In this document: positions 31,868-41,957 of the stretch, piece by piece
How the letters are laid out: each line of letters opens with the position of its first letter
Position numbering within the stretch: the stretch's first letter is position 1
Origin: AC-38 sp033856025
GTDB taxonomy: Bacteria; Actinomycetota; Thermoleophilia; Solirubrobacterales; Solirubrobacteraceae
DNA: 64,000 nt
NCBI GenBank assembly: GCA_033856025.1
Contig: JAWVFQ010000037.1
Coordinates: 258,802 to 322,801, forward strand
Direction of reading: 5' to 3'
Program-made: the position numbers and the translations under genes
Notes under the pieces: generated by a model
Seen by the model: the letters and a program-made list of their open reading frames with translations, nothing else
Databases searched by the model: none
Told to the model about the DNA's origin: nothing

Positions 31868-34444
31868 ATGGGACGCGCGCAGAGTCGAGTCGTCGGCGCA
31901 GCCGCAATCGTGGTCGCGATCGGCACCGCCGGGGCCGTGTCCATCACGTCGGGCGCCGTGACGCGGCAGGCCGGCGCGCGTGCCACCGCGGCGCCGCGCC
32001 GCGACGGCGGCCCCGTCCGCGTCAGCGGTCGCACCGGCCGGTCGCGCGGCAGCGCCGGGGAGGGCCGTCCGCTGCGCCGCCAGATCCGCCGGCGCGCCCG
32101 CGCCCGTAACCCGCGCGTCGAGCCGGGCGAGGGGCAGATCAACCCGCCGGGCCGGCGTCTGCCCCAGCGCCACCCCCCGGCGGGCGCGCACGGCCCGCCG
32201 ACCGGGCCTCCGGCGCCGGCCCTGGCGGGCGACCCGCGCGGCAGCCCCACCGCGCCCCCGCACCCGCCCCTCCCGCCTCAGGCGAGCAGCAGCTCGAGCG
32301 CCGGCCCGCCGGCGGCCCGCGCCGCGGCCGCCAACGACTTCACGGTGCTCGGCGGCCAGCCGTTCTCGTTCGGCAGCCTCGCGGAGACCGGGGAGCCCTC
32401 GTTCGCCAACGACGGCAGCGCGATCCTCTTCACCTACAACAGCTACGCCGCCGTCTCGCAGGACAACGGGCTCAACTGGGACCCGGTCGACCCCGCCCAG
32501 TTCCACGGCCGCCGGGGCGGCATCGTCTGCTGCGACCAGGTCGCCTACGCCGTGGACCGCGGCCCGTACTCGCTGATCTTCTGGCTGGTGCAGCACTACG
32601 CGCCCGAGAACCCGCAGCACACCGGAGACGGCCCGCTTACGCTCGCTATCTATCGCGGGCGCGACGACCTGATCGACCAGCGCTACTGCCTCATGGAGTT
32701 CGCCCCGTCGGACTTCGGCAAGGGCCCGAACGGATGGTTCGACTTCAACCACATCTCCGCGACGGACAAGTTCCTCTACATCGGCTCCGACGCGCACACG
32801 ACGGACCCGGCGCGCGACGCCCTGTCCGACGGCGTCGTCTGGCGGATGTCGCTGGACCAGATCGACGCCTACACGGCCGCGGACTGCCAGATCGCGCCGC
32901 CGACCACCCGGTCGTGGAGCGGAACCGCGACGGGTACGCACCAGGCGCTGGTCGAGGGTCCCCCGGGGGGCACGGGCGACCGCATGCACTGGGCGAGCCT
33001 CAGCGGTACCGACGCGCTGACGATCACCCGCGTGCTCGACGACGAGACCCGGGCCAGCGTCTACACCCGGTCGGTCAGCCCCTTCCAGTCCACGGCGCGC
33101 GGCTCGGCGCGATGCGTCGTCCCGGGCGGCACCAATCCCTGCGAGCACCTGGACAGCGGGCCGATGGTCGGCTACTCGACCGGCACGGAGCTCGGCTGGC
33201 TGTGGATGGTGCGCCAGAGCATCGGCTCGGGGCAGACGTTCCCCTTCCCGTTCATCCGCGTGGCGCGTTTCAACCAGGCGCTCGCCCGGATCGGAGAGCA
33301 CGACATCTGGGACCGGAACTCCGCCTGGATCTACCCCTCCGTGGGCGTCAACTCCCGACGCCAGGTCGGCCTGACCGCCTACAACGCCGGCCCACACCAG
33401 TTCCCGAGCCCGTCCGCCGCCGCACTGGACGACGTGACCCCGAGCTGGGACGCCGTCCGCTTCACCACCATCGCCTCCTCGGGGGCCGGTACGGACGTCC
33501 AGGGCGAGGGAGTGTGGGGCGACTACGGCCAGGTCCGGGCCTACAACGGGTGCGACCGCACCTGGGGCGGCTCCGCATACACGGTGCGCGGCCCGAACAC
33601 CGGCCAGGGCGTCGAGTTCCGCTTCGCCTGGTTCGGCCGCGAGCGCGACGGCTGCCCCGACCTGTCAGTCGTGTCGCTGGGCGTCCTGCCGACGGCCGCC
33701 CGCCCCGGCGACACGCTCTACGTCGGCGAGACCACCCGCAACATCGGGTCGGGGCTGGCGGGCGGCTCGACCACGCGCTACTACCTCTCCCGGGACGCCG
33801 GGGCCAAGACCCGGGACGACCTCCTCCTGGGGGACGCCACGACCGTTCCGCAGCTCGGCGCGGGCGCGTCCAACGGCCAGCTCAACGGAGTGACGATGCC
33901 GTTCATCGCCGACGGGACCTACTTCCTGCTGGCCTGCGCGGACGGCCTCGAGCAGGTGGCGGAGATCACCGAGGACGACAACTGCCTGGTGGCCGACCAG
34001 ACCGTCACCTCCACGCTGTCCGCCATGCCGCAGCCCAGCGCCATCGACCTGGACAATCCCACCGGCTCCACCACCGCCGGGGGCCCGGCGCCCATGCGCG
34101 CCGAGGTCGAGATCGACCTCTCGGCGGGGCCGCGGGCGCCCCAGACCCTGCGCTTCTACATGTCCAGGACCCCGTCGGCCACCGGACGCGCGGTGCGCCT
34201 GGGACAGGCGACCTTCCAACCGCGGGCCGCGACCGCGGGCCGGGCCGTCCCCGCGGCCTCCGCCGCGCGGCGCTCCGTTCGGCGGATCGTGGTGCGCCGG
34301 ACCGTACGGGTGCCGCGCTCGCTGCGGCCGCGCCGCTACTTCCTGCTCGCGTGCCTGGGCTCGCGGCCCAGCGCCGACCGCTGCGCGGTGTCCCGGCGGG
34401 CGATCCGCGTGCACAGCGCGCGCTCGACACGGCGTGCGGGCTAG
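31868..34444 (+). CDS. Large secreted protein with CARDB domain
   Basis: An 858-residue exported protein. A signal peptide (about 1-24) is followed by a long Pro/Arg-rich disordered linker to about residue 155. A large beta-rich domain then spans about 160-595, resembling secreted proteins with repeated W-x-D/Asp-box-like strands but with no catalytic motif I can name. A CARDB-type beta sandwich spans about 596-707 (SVVSLGVLPTAARPGDTLYV). An Arg-rich beta tail ends the protein. Cell-surface or extracellular adhesion is possible; no enzyme activity is claimed. Confidence 0.7.
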   Translation: MGRAQSRVVGAAAIVVAIGTAGAVSITSGAVTRQAGARATAAPRRDGGPVRVSGRTGRSRGSAGEGRPLRRQIRRRARARNPRVEPGEGQINPPGRRLPQRHPPAGAHGPPTGPPAPALAGDPRGSPTAPPHPPLPPQASSSSSAGPPAARAAAANDFTVLGGQPFSFGSLAETGEPSFANDGSAILFTYNSYAAVSQDNGLNWDPVDPAQFHGRRGGIVCCDQVAYAVDRGPYSLIFWLVQHYAPENPQHTGDGPLTLAIYRGRDDLIDQRYCLMEFAPSDFGKGPNGWFDFNHISATDKFLYIGSDAHTTDPARDALSDGVVWRMSLDQIDAYTAADCQIAPPTTRSWSGTATGTHQALVEGPPGGTGDRMHWASLSGTDALTITRVLDDETRASVYTRSVSPFQSTARGSARCVVPGGTNPCEHLDSGPMVGYSTGTELGWLWMVRQSIGSGQTFPFPFIRVARFNQALARIGEHDIWDRNSAWIYPSVGVNSRRQVGLTAYNAGPHQFPSPSAAALDDVTPSWDAVRFTTIASSGAGTDVQGEGVWGDYGQVRAYNGCDRTWGGSAYTVRGPNTGQGVEFRFAWFGRERDGCPDLSVVSLGVLPTAARPGDTLYVGETTRNIGSGLAGGSTTRYYLSRDAGAKTRDDLLLGDATTVPQLGAGASNGQLNGVTMPFIADGTYFLLACADGLEQVAEITEDDNCLVADQTVTSTLSAMPQPSAIDLDNPTGSTTAGGPAPMRAEVEIDLSAGPRAPQTLRFYMSRTPSATGRAVRLGQATFQPRAATAGRAVPAASAARRSVRRIVVRRTVRVPRSLRPRRYFLLACLGSRPSADRCAVSRRAIRVHSARSTRRAG

Positions 34445-35273
34445 GCGCCTCGCCTGCGGGTTCGCCGCGGTGGCGCTGGCCGCCTCGGGCGGCTGCGGCG
34501 GCGACTCGGGCGGCCAGGCGCCCGGGAAGGCGGCGCGGACCGCGGTCCCCCGGCCGCGGCTGCCGGCGGCCCAGGCATCGCGGGAGCTGGCTCGCGCGAT
34601 GGCCTCCGGGGACTGCCGGGCGCTGTTCGACGTGGCGCTGCACAGCACCAAGCGCAACGCCGACCTGTCCAGGCGCAGCGCCCCGCCGTCGCGCGAGGAG
34701 TGCGCCAACCTGGCCGCGTTCGCGCGCAACTTCCGGGGGTTCCGCGCCGACGGCCCGACGCGGGTGTTCGGGACGGCCGCGGTGACGGACGGCCACGTCC
34801 GCGCCACCCCGGTGGCGGCGGTCCTCGTCCTCGACCTGGACGGGCGCTGGAAGTCGGCGGTCCTCTCGGGCTCCTATCCCCAGGCCGGCTCGCGCGCCCC
34901 GGCGGGCAACGCGTTCGACGCCAACGTCGCGCGCTTCGTCCGCGCGGCCCGCGCGGACGACTGCAACGAGGTCTTCCGCCTGCTCGCCCTCGACTCCGAG
35001 GTCCACACCCGCACCGGCGGCACGCGCGGCCCGCTCTGCGCCTCGCTGCGAAAGAGGCCTCGCGACCCCCGCTCGTTCTTCACGCGCCTGAAGGCCGACC
35101 CGGCCGCCAAGCCGTTCCCGCTGGGCAAGACCGCCGAGTTCGCCTTTTACGGCCTGGCGCTGAAGACGGGCGTCTACTACACCCTGTTCGCGACCCGACA
35201 GCCCGCCCGCGTCCCGGTCACGCCCGCCCACGTGCGCGACGCCGTCTACAACTGGTACCTGGCCCGCGAGTAG
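34434..35273 (+). CDS. Putative secreted lipoprotein, unknown family
   Basis: A 279-residue protein with an N-terminal hydrophobic stretch and a Cys in ASGGCGGD at about residue 21 that could be a weak lipobox (the residues before the Cys are not ideal). The mature part has two similar-looking halves containing SGDCRALFDVAL and ADDCNEVFRLLAL, each followed by a later Cys, which suggests an internal duplication. The GTG start overlaps the previous gene by 11 nt. No family recognised. Confidence 0.6.
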   Translation: MRARRLACGFAAVALAASGGCGGDSGGQAPGKAARTAVPRPRLPAAQASRELARAMASGDCRALFDVALHSTKRNADLSRRSAPPSREECANLAAFARNFRGFRADGPTRVFGTAAVTDGHVRATPVAAVLVLDLDGRWKSAVLSGSYPQAGSRAPAGNAFDANVARFVRAARADDCNEVFRLLALDSEVHTRTGGTRGPLCASLRKRPRDPRSFFTRLKADPAAKPFPLGKTAEFAFYGLALKTGVYYTLFATRQPARVPVTPAHVRDAVYNWYLARE

Positions 35274-35294
35274 GCGCGGCTCACTCGGCGCGGC

Positions 35295-35771
35295 TCACTC
35301 GCCGCAGCCGACCGCCTCGTCCGTCGTGACCGCGACGTCCATCGAGCGCGCGTACGCCGTGATCGTGCCGCGACACTGGCCGCTGCTCGACGCCACCTGG
35401 CAGGTCCACTTGGTGGAGCGGATGCCGCCGCCCAGGGCGGTGCAGCGCGCATCCCAGTCCGACGCGGCGACGGTGACGCCCTGCTTGGCCGCCTCCTGGC
35501 TCGCCCCGCCGGCGGCCGCCACCTTGGCCTGCTGCTGGGTGATCGTGGGCTCGGCGGGCGCCGTCGTCTCGGTGGAGGTGGTGGTCGGCTCGGTCGCGGT
35601 GGCGGTGGTCGGGGGCGGAGAGGTGGCCGAAGACGTCGCCGTGGTCTGGAGCGTCGGGGAGCCGGAGCCGTCGTCGCCCGACGAGATCAGCAGGGCGGCG
35701 AGGATGCCCACCGCGATCACCAGCCCGACGACCGCCGCGATCAGCAGCCGCTGACGGCGCTCCGGGGTCAC
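35295..35771 (-). CDS. Membrane-anchored Thr-rich secreted protein
   Basis: A 158-residue protein. One TM helix (about 8-30) is followed by a Thr/Ser/Pro-rich stalk (about 36-75) and a small C-terminal domain with four Cys (DARCTALGGG, KWTCQVASSSGQC, AVGCGE) that probably form disulfides. It is likely anchored with the domain outside. The GTG start overlaps the serS stop by 4 nt, so it is the tail of the serS operon. Function unknown. Confidence 0.65.
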   Translation of the reverse strand: MTPERRQRLLIAAVVGLVIAVGILAALLISSGDDGSGSPTLQTTATSSATSPPPTTATATEPTTTSTETTAPAEPTITQQQAKVAAAGGASQEAAKQGVTVAASDWDARCTALGGGIRSTKWTCQVASSSGQCRGTITAYARSMDVAVTTDEAVGCGE

Positions 35772-37009
35772 CCGGCGCCCCCCAGTACCTCGGGCGCGCC
35801 GGCCTCCACTAGCGCCGCCGGCAACCGCACGGTCCCGTCCTCGCGCTGGCCGTTCTCCAGCAGCGCGATCAGCGTCCGCCCCACCGCCACGGCGGTGCCG
35901 TTGAGGGTGTGGACGGTCTCCGGCTTGCCACCGCCCGGGCGCCAGCGGACATCGAGCCGACGCGCCTGGAAGTCCGTCGTGTTCGAGCAGGAGGTGAGCT
36001 CGCGGTAGCGCTCCTGCCCGGGCAGCCAGGCCTCGAGGTCGTACTTTCTCGCCGCGGACGCGCCCAGCTCGTCCACCGCGATGTCCACGACCCGGTAGGG
36101 GATCTCCAGCTCGCGCAGGATCTCCTCCTCGACCTCCAGGATCCGCGCGTGCTCGGCCGGCGACTCGTCCGGCGCGACGAACGAGAACATCTCCACCTTG
36201 TCGAACTGGTGGACGCGGAAGATCCCGCGCGTGTCCTTGCCGGCCGCCCCCGCCTCGCGGCGAAAGCACGTCGAGAACCCCGCGTAGCGCCGCGGGACCT
36301 CGTCCAGCACCTCCTCGGCGTGCAGCGAGGCCAGCGGCACCTCCGACGTCCCGATCAGGAACAGCTCGTCGTCGGCCAGCCGGTAGATCTGCTGCTCGGT
36401 GTCGGGGAGGAAGCCCGTCCCGTACAGCGCGGGCTCGCGCACCAGGACGGGCGGGACGACCGGCTCGAAGCCGCGGGCGCGCAGCTTCTCCAGCGCCCAG
36501 CGCACGAGCGCGAACTCCACCATCACCAGGTCGCCCCGCAGATACGCGAAGCGCGCGCCCGACACGCGCGCCGCGCGCTCCATGTCGATCATCGGGCCCG
36601 CCAGCTCCAGGTGGTCGCGGCCCGTCCGGCCGGCCTCCCCCACCTCGCGCAGCACGGTGTCGGAGTCCGGTGCCTCGGGGTCGGGGAGGTTGGGCAGCGA
36701 GGCCAGCGCCCCGTTCAGGTCGCGCTCGACGCCGGAGACCTCGTCCGACAGGGCTCGCCCCCGCGCCGCCACGTCCTCCATCGCGGCGATCGCGCCCGCG
36801 GCGTCCTCCCCACGCTGCTTGGCCGCGCCGATCTCCTTGGAGGCGGCGTTCTGCTCGGCCCGTATCGCCTCCAGGTCCGGCAGCAGCTCGCGCCGTCGCG
36901 CGTCGAGCTCCAGGACCGCGTCGACCCGCGCTGCCACCTGCGCCCCACGCCGCGCCAGCGCCGCCCGGGCCCCGTCCGGGTCCCGGCGGATCTGCTTGAC
37001 GTCGAGCAC
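35768..37009 (-). CDS. serS: Seryl-tRNA synthetase
   Basis: A 413-residue class II synthetase that charges tRNA-Ser. The N-terminal long coiled-coil arm covers about 30-100. Motif 2 is STCFRREAGAAGKDTRGIFR near residue 245, with VHQFDKVEMF after it, and motif 3 is GTAVAVGRTLIALLENGQ near 375. Start is GTG. Length is standard. It is followed by a small membrane-anchored protein gene (GTGA overlap). Confidence 0.97.
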   Translation of the reverse strand: MLDVKQIRRDPDGARAALARRGAQVAARVDAVLELDARRRELLPDLEAIRAEQNAASKEIGAAKQRGEDAAGAIAAMEDVAARGRALSDEVSGVERDLNGALASLPNLPDPEAPDSDTVLREVGEAGRTGRDHLELAGPMIDMERAARVSGARFAYLRGDLVMVEFALVRWALEKLRARGFEPVVPPVLVREPALYGTGFLPDTEQQIYRLADDELFLIGTSEVPLASLHAEEVLDEVPRRYAGFSTCFRREAGAAGKDTRGIFRVHQFDKVEMFSFVAPDESPAEHARILEVEEEILRELEIPYRVVDIAVDELGASAARKYDLEAWLPGQERYRELTSCSNTTDFQARRLDVRWRPGGGKPETVHTLNGTAVAVGRTLIALLENGQREDGTVRLPAALVEAGAPEVLGGAG

Positions 37010-37024
37010 GCCGCGCGCCGGGCG

Positions 37025-37459
37025 CTAGCCGCCGGTCTGGCCCGGCGGCCGGGTGGGACCCTGCGGCCGGTTGACCTTGGAGCCCGAGTACGCCGCGACG
37101 AACTTCGCCACGTCCTGCGCGTTGCGGCCGACCACGATGTTCTGGGGCATGATCGCGCCCGAGAACCCACCGTTGCGGATCGCGTAGAGGACCTGCGGCA
37201 GCTGCTCGCGGCGCTGGTCGAAGTTGGGGCCGTCGGTGCGCTCGTTGTACTTCTTGGATGTCGAGGAGCCCTCCGTCCCGGCGGCCGACAGCGTGTGGCA
37301 CCCCGAGCAGCGCGCCGCGAACAGCCGCGCACCGTTCTGCATGCTGGCGTCGGTCCCGCGCTTGGCACTGAGCTCCACCCCCTGCTTGCCGCACGCAGCG
37401 AGTCCCGCGGCGGCGGCGACGAGCGTGACGGCGGAGATGGCGGCGCGGCGCCGGGTCAT
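37025..37459 (-). CDS. Cytochrome c family lipoprotein
   Basis: A 144-residue lipoprotein with lipobox GLAAC (Cys near residue 23) and a single class I heme site C-S-G-C-H at about residue 54. The axial Met is in GAIMPQN near 105, and a Pro/Gly-rich tail follows. It probably carries electrons on the outer face of the membrane between respiratory complexes. It is 15 bp upstream of serS on the same strand. ATG at 37459 directly precedes the signal peptide. Confidence 0.85.
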   Translation of the reverse strand: MTRRRAAISAVTLVAAAAGLAACGKQGVELSAKRGTDASMQNGARLFAARCSGCHTLSAAGTEGSSTSKKYNERTDGPNFDQRREQLPQVLYAIRNGGFSGAIMPQNIVVGRNAQDVAKFVAAYSGSKVNRPQGPTRPPGQTGG

Positions 37460-37523
37460 CGGCGCGCGGAATACTAGACGAGTGACAGCCAGCCCCCGCA
37501 CCCCTGAATGGCACGTGTGACCG

Positions 37524-37608
37524 GCGCTGGATCCACGTCCTCGGGCTCGCCGATGCCGCCGGCATCGCCTTCACCCTGCGTCCTCGACCAGCTTGGTCTC
37601 ACGCGCCC
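37524..37608. repeat. Dispersed repeat, copy A (85 bp)
   Basis: This intergenic block aligns without gaps to 47948-48032 with 9 mismatches in 85 bp. It contains the perfect palindrome CGATGCCGCCGGCATCG at its centre and ends before the flavin reductase gene. The differences fall at all codon positions in any frame, which argues against a conserved peptide. Nature unknown: a REP/MITE-like repeat or a structured RNA element. Confidence 0.85.
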
Positions 37609-37646
37609 TCACGGGCACGCGGGCTGACCGCCCCTCGTCCGCCCGG

Positions 37647-38171
37647 ATGCCCGCGCCCGAAGCCGACCGCCAGCGCTTCCGCGCGGTCATGGGCCACTTC
37701 CCCACGGGGGTCGCCGTGGTGACCGCCCGCGACGAGCAGGGAGCGGTCGGGCTGACCACGAACGCGCTGACGAGCCTCTCGCTCGACCCGCTCCTGATCC
37801 TGGTCTGCTTCGACAACGCCTCGCGCACGTTGCCGGTCGTGCGGGCGACGGAGCGCTTCGCCGTGAATGTCCTGCGCGCCGGCCAGGAGCACCTGGCCGG
37901 GCGCTTCGCCTCCAAGCTCCCGCTGGAGGAGAAGTTCGGCGACGTCCCCCACCACGACGAGGCCGGCGTCCCCATCCTGGCCGGCGCGCTGGCCTGGATC
38001 GCCTGCGACCTGCGCGAGCTGCTGCCCGGAGGCGACCACACCATCGGGATCGGCGCGGTCACCGCGATGGACCACGACGAGGGCGAGCCGCTGGTCTGGC
38101 ACCGCGGCGCCTACACGGCGCTCAGAACGCACTCGACAGGAGCCCCGCCCGGATCGCCAGCCCCGCGATGA
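37647..38171 (+). CDS. Flavin reductase-like domain protein
   Basis: A 174-residue FMN-binding split-barrel protein of the HpaC/flavin reductase type: FRAVMGHFPTGVAVVTARDE near residue 10, GLTTNALTSLSLDPLLIL near 35, RFAVNVLRAGQEHLAGRFAS near 72, and GDHTIGIGAVTAM. It reduces flavin with NAD(P)H for a partner monooxygenase, but no partner is adjacent. ATG 37647 is chosen; a GTG upstream would fall in the repeat. Its end overlaps the convergent membrane protein by about 50 nt. Confidence 0.88.
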   Translation: MPAPEADRQRFRAVMGHFPTGVAVVTARDEQGAVGLTTNALTSLSLDPLLILVCFDNASRTLPVVRATERFAVNVLRAGQEHLAGRFASKLPLEEKFGDVPHHDEAGVPILAGALAWIACDLRELLPGGDHTIGIGAVTAMDHDEGEPLVWHRGAYTALRTHSTGAPPGSPAPR

Positions 38172-38574
38172 ACAGCGCGGCCAGCGTCATCACGCCCAGT
38201 TCGCGGCGCAGGATCGCCACGACCACCGACCGCTGAGCCTCGGCCGGCAGGCGGCCCACGGCCTCGGCGTCCTCCAGCCCGCGCGCGTCGAGCACCGTCT
38301 GCGCCGCGGCGATCCGCAGCTGCTCGGCCACGAACGAGACACCGACCGGCAGCAGCCCGTAGAGCAGGTGCAGGTCGTCCGCCGGCTCGCGGCCGAGGAG
38401 GATGAGCAGCCCGCCGGTCAGCACCTGGACGCCCAGGACGGCCTGTGCTGTGCGCAGCAGGCGCCAGAACCAGGCGCTCGTCCGCACCCGCCACCACTGC
38501 CACGCGCCGAGCAGCCCGGCGGCGCCGAACAGGCCCATCACGGACACCCCGAGGACGAGGTGGACAGCCGTCAT
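38122..38574 (-). CDS. Small multi-TM membrane protein upstream of nuo
   Basis: A 150-residue hydrophobic protein with four TM segments (about 4-25, 40-60, 68-85, 125-148) and a conserved-looking DLHLLYGLLPVGVSFVAEQL. I know no named family, though a hypothetical protein in this place before nuoA seems to recur in related genomes. It is divergent from the nuo operon (61 bp to the TTG start of nuoA). Confidence 0.65.
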   Translation of the reverse strand: MTAVHLVLGVSVMGLFGAAGLLGAWQWWRVRTSAWFWRLLRTAQAVLGVQVLTGGLLILLGREPADDLHLLYGLLPVGVSFVAEQLRIAAAQTVLDARGLEDAEAVGRLPAEAQRSVVVAILRRELGVMTLAALFIAGLAIRAGLLSSAF

Positions 38575-38635
38575 TCGTGCCTCCGGCCACTAAGTAGCAA
38601 CGCGTTACAAAGTCCTATAGAACACCGGGCCCACC

Positions 38636-38982
38636 TTGCTTCGCAGCTATCTACCAGCCCTCGTGTTCGTCGGCCTCGGCGCAGCGGTCGGCGGTGGCTT
38701 CGCGCTGTTGAACTCGGCGCTCGGACCGCGCCGTCCCGGGCGCCTGAAGGCCGACCCATACGAGTGTGGGCTCCCCTCCGAGGTCAAGAAGGACTTCCGC
38801 TTCGGGATCAGCTTCTACCTGATCGCGATGCTGTTCATCCTCTTCGACATCGAGGTGATCTTCCTCTATCCCGTGGCCGTCCAGCTCAAGGCGTTTGGCA
38901 CGTTCGCGCTGGTGGAGACGATCGTCTTCATCGTGCTGCTCACGGTCGCCTTCGTCTACGTCTGGCGCAGGGGGGCGCTGGA

Positions 38983-38992
<10 letters not shown>
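38636..38992 (+). CDS. nuoA: NADH-quinone oxidoreductase subunit A
   Basis: The 118-residue three-TM subunit of complex I. It shows the conserved YECGLPSEVKKDFRFGISFY loop near residue 42 and FILFDIEVIFLYP, the loop near the quinone channel. The start is TTG at 38636. It opens the 14-gene nuo operon and overlaps nuoB by 10 nt. The probable operon promoter lies in the 61-bp gap to the divergent gene. Confidence 0.97.
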
Positions 38993-39607
<615 letters not shown>

Positions 39608-39615
<8 letters not shown>

Positions 39616-40117
39616 CGCGACGGGTCTGGAGCTGATCGCCCAGGACATCCGCGCGGCCGACGAGGAGTCGATCCTCGACACGGTCTACCTGCGCGGCCGG
39701 GCCACGTTGATCGTCAACCCGCCGGCCATCAAGCCCGTGCTGGAGGCGCTGCGCGGGAAGGGGTATGGCTTCCTGGCCAGCCTGCACGGCGTGGACTACT
39801 GGCCCGAGGAGCCTCGCCTGGGAGTCGTCTACGAGCTCCTGGACATGGACAGCGTCGACCGCATCTCGGTCAAGGTCCGCCTGCACACCGACCACCCGCA
39901 CGTGGACTCCGTGATGGAGCTGTGGCCGGGCGCCAACCATCAGGAGCGCGAGGTCTTCGACATGTTCGGCGTGGTCTTCGACGACCACCCCGACCTGCGC
40001 CGCATCCTCATGCCCGAGGACTACGAGGGCTGGCCCCAGCGCCGCGACTTCCCGGTCGGCGGCGAGCCGGTGATCTTCACCTACAACGAGGACCGCGTCC
40101 CGGGGTACCCGGAATGA
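39608..40117 (+). CDS. nuoC: NADH-quinone oxidoreductase subunit C
   Basis: A 169-residue 30-kDa-type subunit of the peripheral arm. Signature EREVFDMFGVVFDDHPDLRR near residue 115 followed by DYEGWPQRRDFPVGG. It is a stand-alone protein, not fused to NuoD. GTG start, 8-nt overlap with nuoB. Confidence 0.96.
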
Positions 40118-41319
40118 GCACGACCGAGTACCCCGTGGCCGGCACCGACGCCGAGGAGGAGCTCCTCACCATCAACATGGGGCCGCACCACCCCGCGACG
40201 CACGGGGTGCTGCGCCTGCTGGTCAAGCTCGAGGGCGAGATCGTCCGCGACTGCCGCCCGGTCATCGGCTACGTCCACACCGGGATCGAGAAGACGGCCG
40301 AGGACAAGGCGTACTGGAAGGCCATCCCCGTCGTGGAGCGGATGGACTACCTGGCCTACTACTTCAACGCGATGACCTTCTGCATGGCGGTCGAGGACCT
40401 GCTCGGCCTGGAGGTCCCCCGCCGCGCCCAGTACCTGCGCGTCATCCACCTCGAGCTCAACCGGATCATGTCCCACCTGGTCTGGCTGGGGACGAGCGCG
40501 CTGGACCTCGGCGCGATCTCGATGTTCTGGTACTGCTTCCGCGAGCGCGAGAAGGTGCTCGACCTGTTCGAGCAGAGCTCGGGCCAGCGGATGCACACCC
40601 GCTACATCCAGGTGGGCGGCGTGTTCGAGGACATCCCCGTCGGGTGGGTGGAGAAGGTCAAGGCGTTCACCGCCGAGATGCCGCGCCGGGTGGACCAGTA
40701 CGCCGCGCTGCTGGACCGCAACGAGATCGTGCTCCGGCGCCTGCGCAACGTCGGCGTGGTCGACCAGGAGACGCTGCTGGGGCTCGGCGTCACCGGCCCG
40801 CTGCTGCGCGCCTCCGGGAACCCGTGGGACCTGCGCAAGGCGTCGCCCTACTCCGCCTACGACGAGTTCGATTTCCGCATTCCGGTGGGGACGGTCGGCG
40901 ACAACTACGACCGCTTCAAGGTGCGCCTGGCCGAGTTCTACGAGTCGGTCAAGATCATCGACCAGGCGATCGACGGCCTGCCCGAGGGTCCCTTCATCAC
41001 CGAGGACCGCAAGGTCGCGCTGCCCCCGCGCCACGAGCTGAGCACCTCGATGGAGGCGCTCATCCACCACTTCAAGCTCGTCACCGAGGGCTTCCGCGTC
41101 CCGCCCGGCGAGGCCTACGCGCCGATCGAGGGGCCGCGGGGCGAGTTGGGGATCTTCCTGCGCGCCGACGGGTCGGCCAAGCCGGCGCGCGTGCACATGC
41201 GCGACCCCTCGTTCGTGAACCTCCAGGCGTTCCCGCACATGGTCAAGGACTCCTACATCGCCGACCTGATCGCCAGCCTGGCCATGCTCGACCCGGTCCT
41301 GGGAGGCATCGACCGATGA
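40114..41319 (+). CDS. nuoD: NADH-quinone oxidoreductase subunit D
   Basis: A 401-residue 49-kDa-type subunit, hydrogenase-like fold, part of the quinone-binding pocket with NuoB. Motifs: NMGPHHPATHGVLRLLVKLE near 20, GYVHTGIEKTAED near 50, HLELNRIMSHLVWLGTSALD near 112, and the C-terminal ASLAMLDPVLGGIDR. The ATG overlaps the nuoC stop (ATGA). Confidence 0.97.
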   Translation: MSTTEYPVAGTDAEEELLTINMGPHHPATHGVLRLLVKLEGEIVRDCRPVIGYVHTGIEKTAEDKAYWKAIPVVERMDYLAYYFNAMTFCMAVEDLLGLEVPRRAQYLRVIHLELNRIMSHLVWLGTSALDLGAISMFWYCFREREKVLDLFEQSSGQRMHTRYIQVGGVFEDIPVGWVEKVKAFTAEMPRRVDQYAALLDRNEIVLRRLRNVGVVDQETLLGLGVTGPLLRASGNPWDLRKASPYSAYDEFDFRIPVGTVGDNYDRFKVRLAEFYESVKIIDQAIDGLPEGPFITEDRKVALPPRHELSTSMEALIHHFKLVTEGFRVPPGEAYAPIEGPRGELGIFLRADGSAKPARVHMRDPSFVNLQAFPHMVKDSYIADLIASLAMLDPVLGGIDR

Positions 41320-41957
41320 CCGGCACCGAAAGCGGAGCTTTTGGTGTGCCGCGCTTCGCGCACGGCTCGCGCGTGCCGGGCTGGGACCGCGCGGCCGACC
41401 TGGAAAAGGACCCCGAGGAGGTTCCCGACCCCGCGACCACCCCCGTCCCCGCCGAGCTGCGCGCCGAGATCGAGGAGTACATGAGCCGCTACCCGCGCGT
41501 GCGCTCGGCGTCGATCCCCGCCCTGCGCGCGGCCCAGCGCCACCACGGCTGGTGCTCGCCCGAGGCCATCGAGCAGGTGGCGTGCGTGATGCGGATGACC
41601 CCGGCGGCGCTGACCGAGGTGGCGACCTTCTACGACATGACCGAGACCGAGCCGCGGCCGCCGCACCACGACGTGTTCGTGTGCACGAACATCTCGTGCT
41701 CGCTGCGCGGGGCGGCCGAGGTGTACGACGCGGTGTGCGCCGCGGCCGAGGGCGAGGCGGACATCCATGCGCGCTCGTTCGAGTGCCTGGGCGCCTGCGA
41801 CATCGCCCCGATGGCCTCGGTGGACGGCGTGTACGTGGGGCCGCTGGAGCCCGCGGACGCGGCCACGATCGTCGACGACCTGCGGGCCGGGCGCCCGGTG
41901 CTGGAGGACAAGCAGCTGGCGCGCCGCCCGGTGGCCGACGAGGAGGCGCGCGCGTGA
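41316..41957 (+). CDS. nuoE: NADH-quinone oxidoreductase subunit E
   Basis: A 213-residue 2Fe-2S thioredoxin-like subunit. Cluster ligands are in VCTNISC near 125 and FECLGACDIAPM near 160. An N-terminal extension of about 45 residues is longer than many homologues. It transfers electrons within the NADH dehydrogenase module with NuoF. ATGA overlap with nuoD. Confidence 0.95.
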   Translation: MTGTESGAFGVPRFAHGSRVPGWDRAADLEKDPEEVPDPATTPVPAELRAEIEEYMSRYPRVRSASIPALRAAQRHHGWCSPEAIEQVACVMRMTPAALTEVATFYDMTETEPRPPHHDVFVCTNISCSLRGAAEVYDAVCAAAEGEADIHARSFECLGACDIAPMASVDGVYVGPLEPADAATIVDDLRAGRPVLEDKQLARRPVADEEARA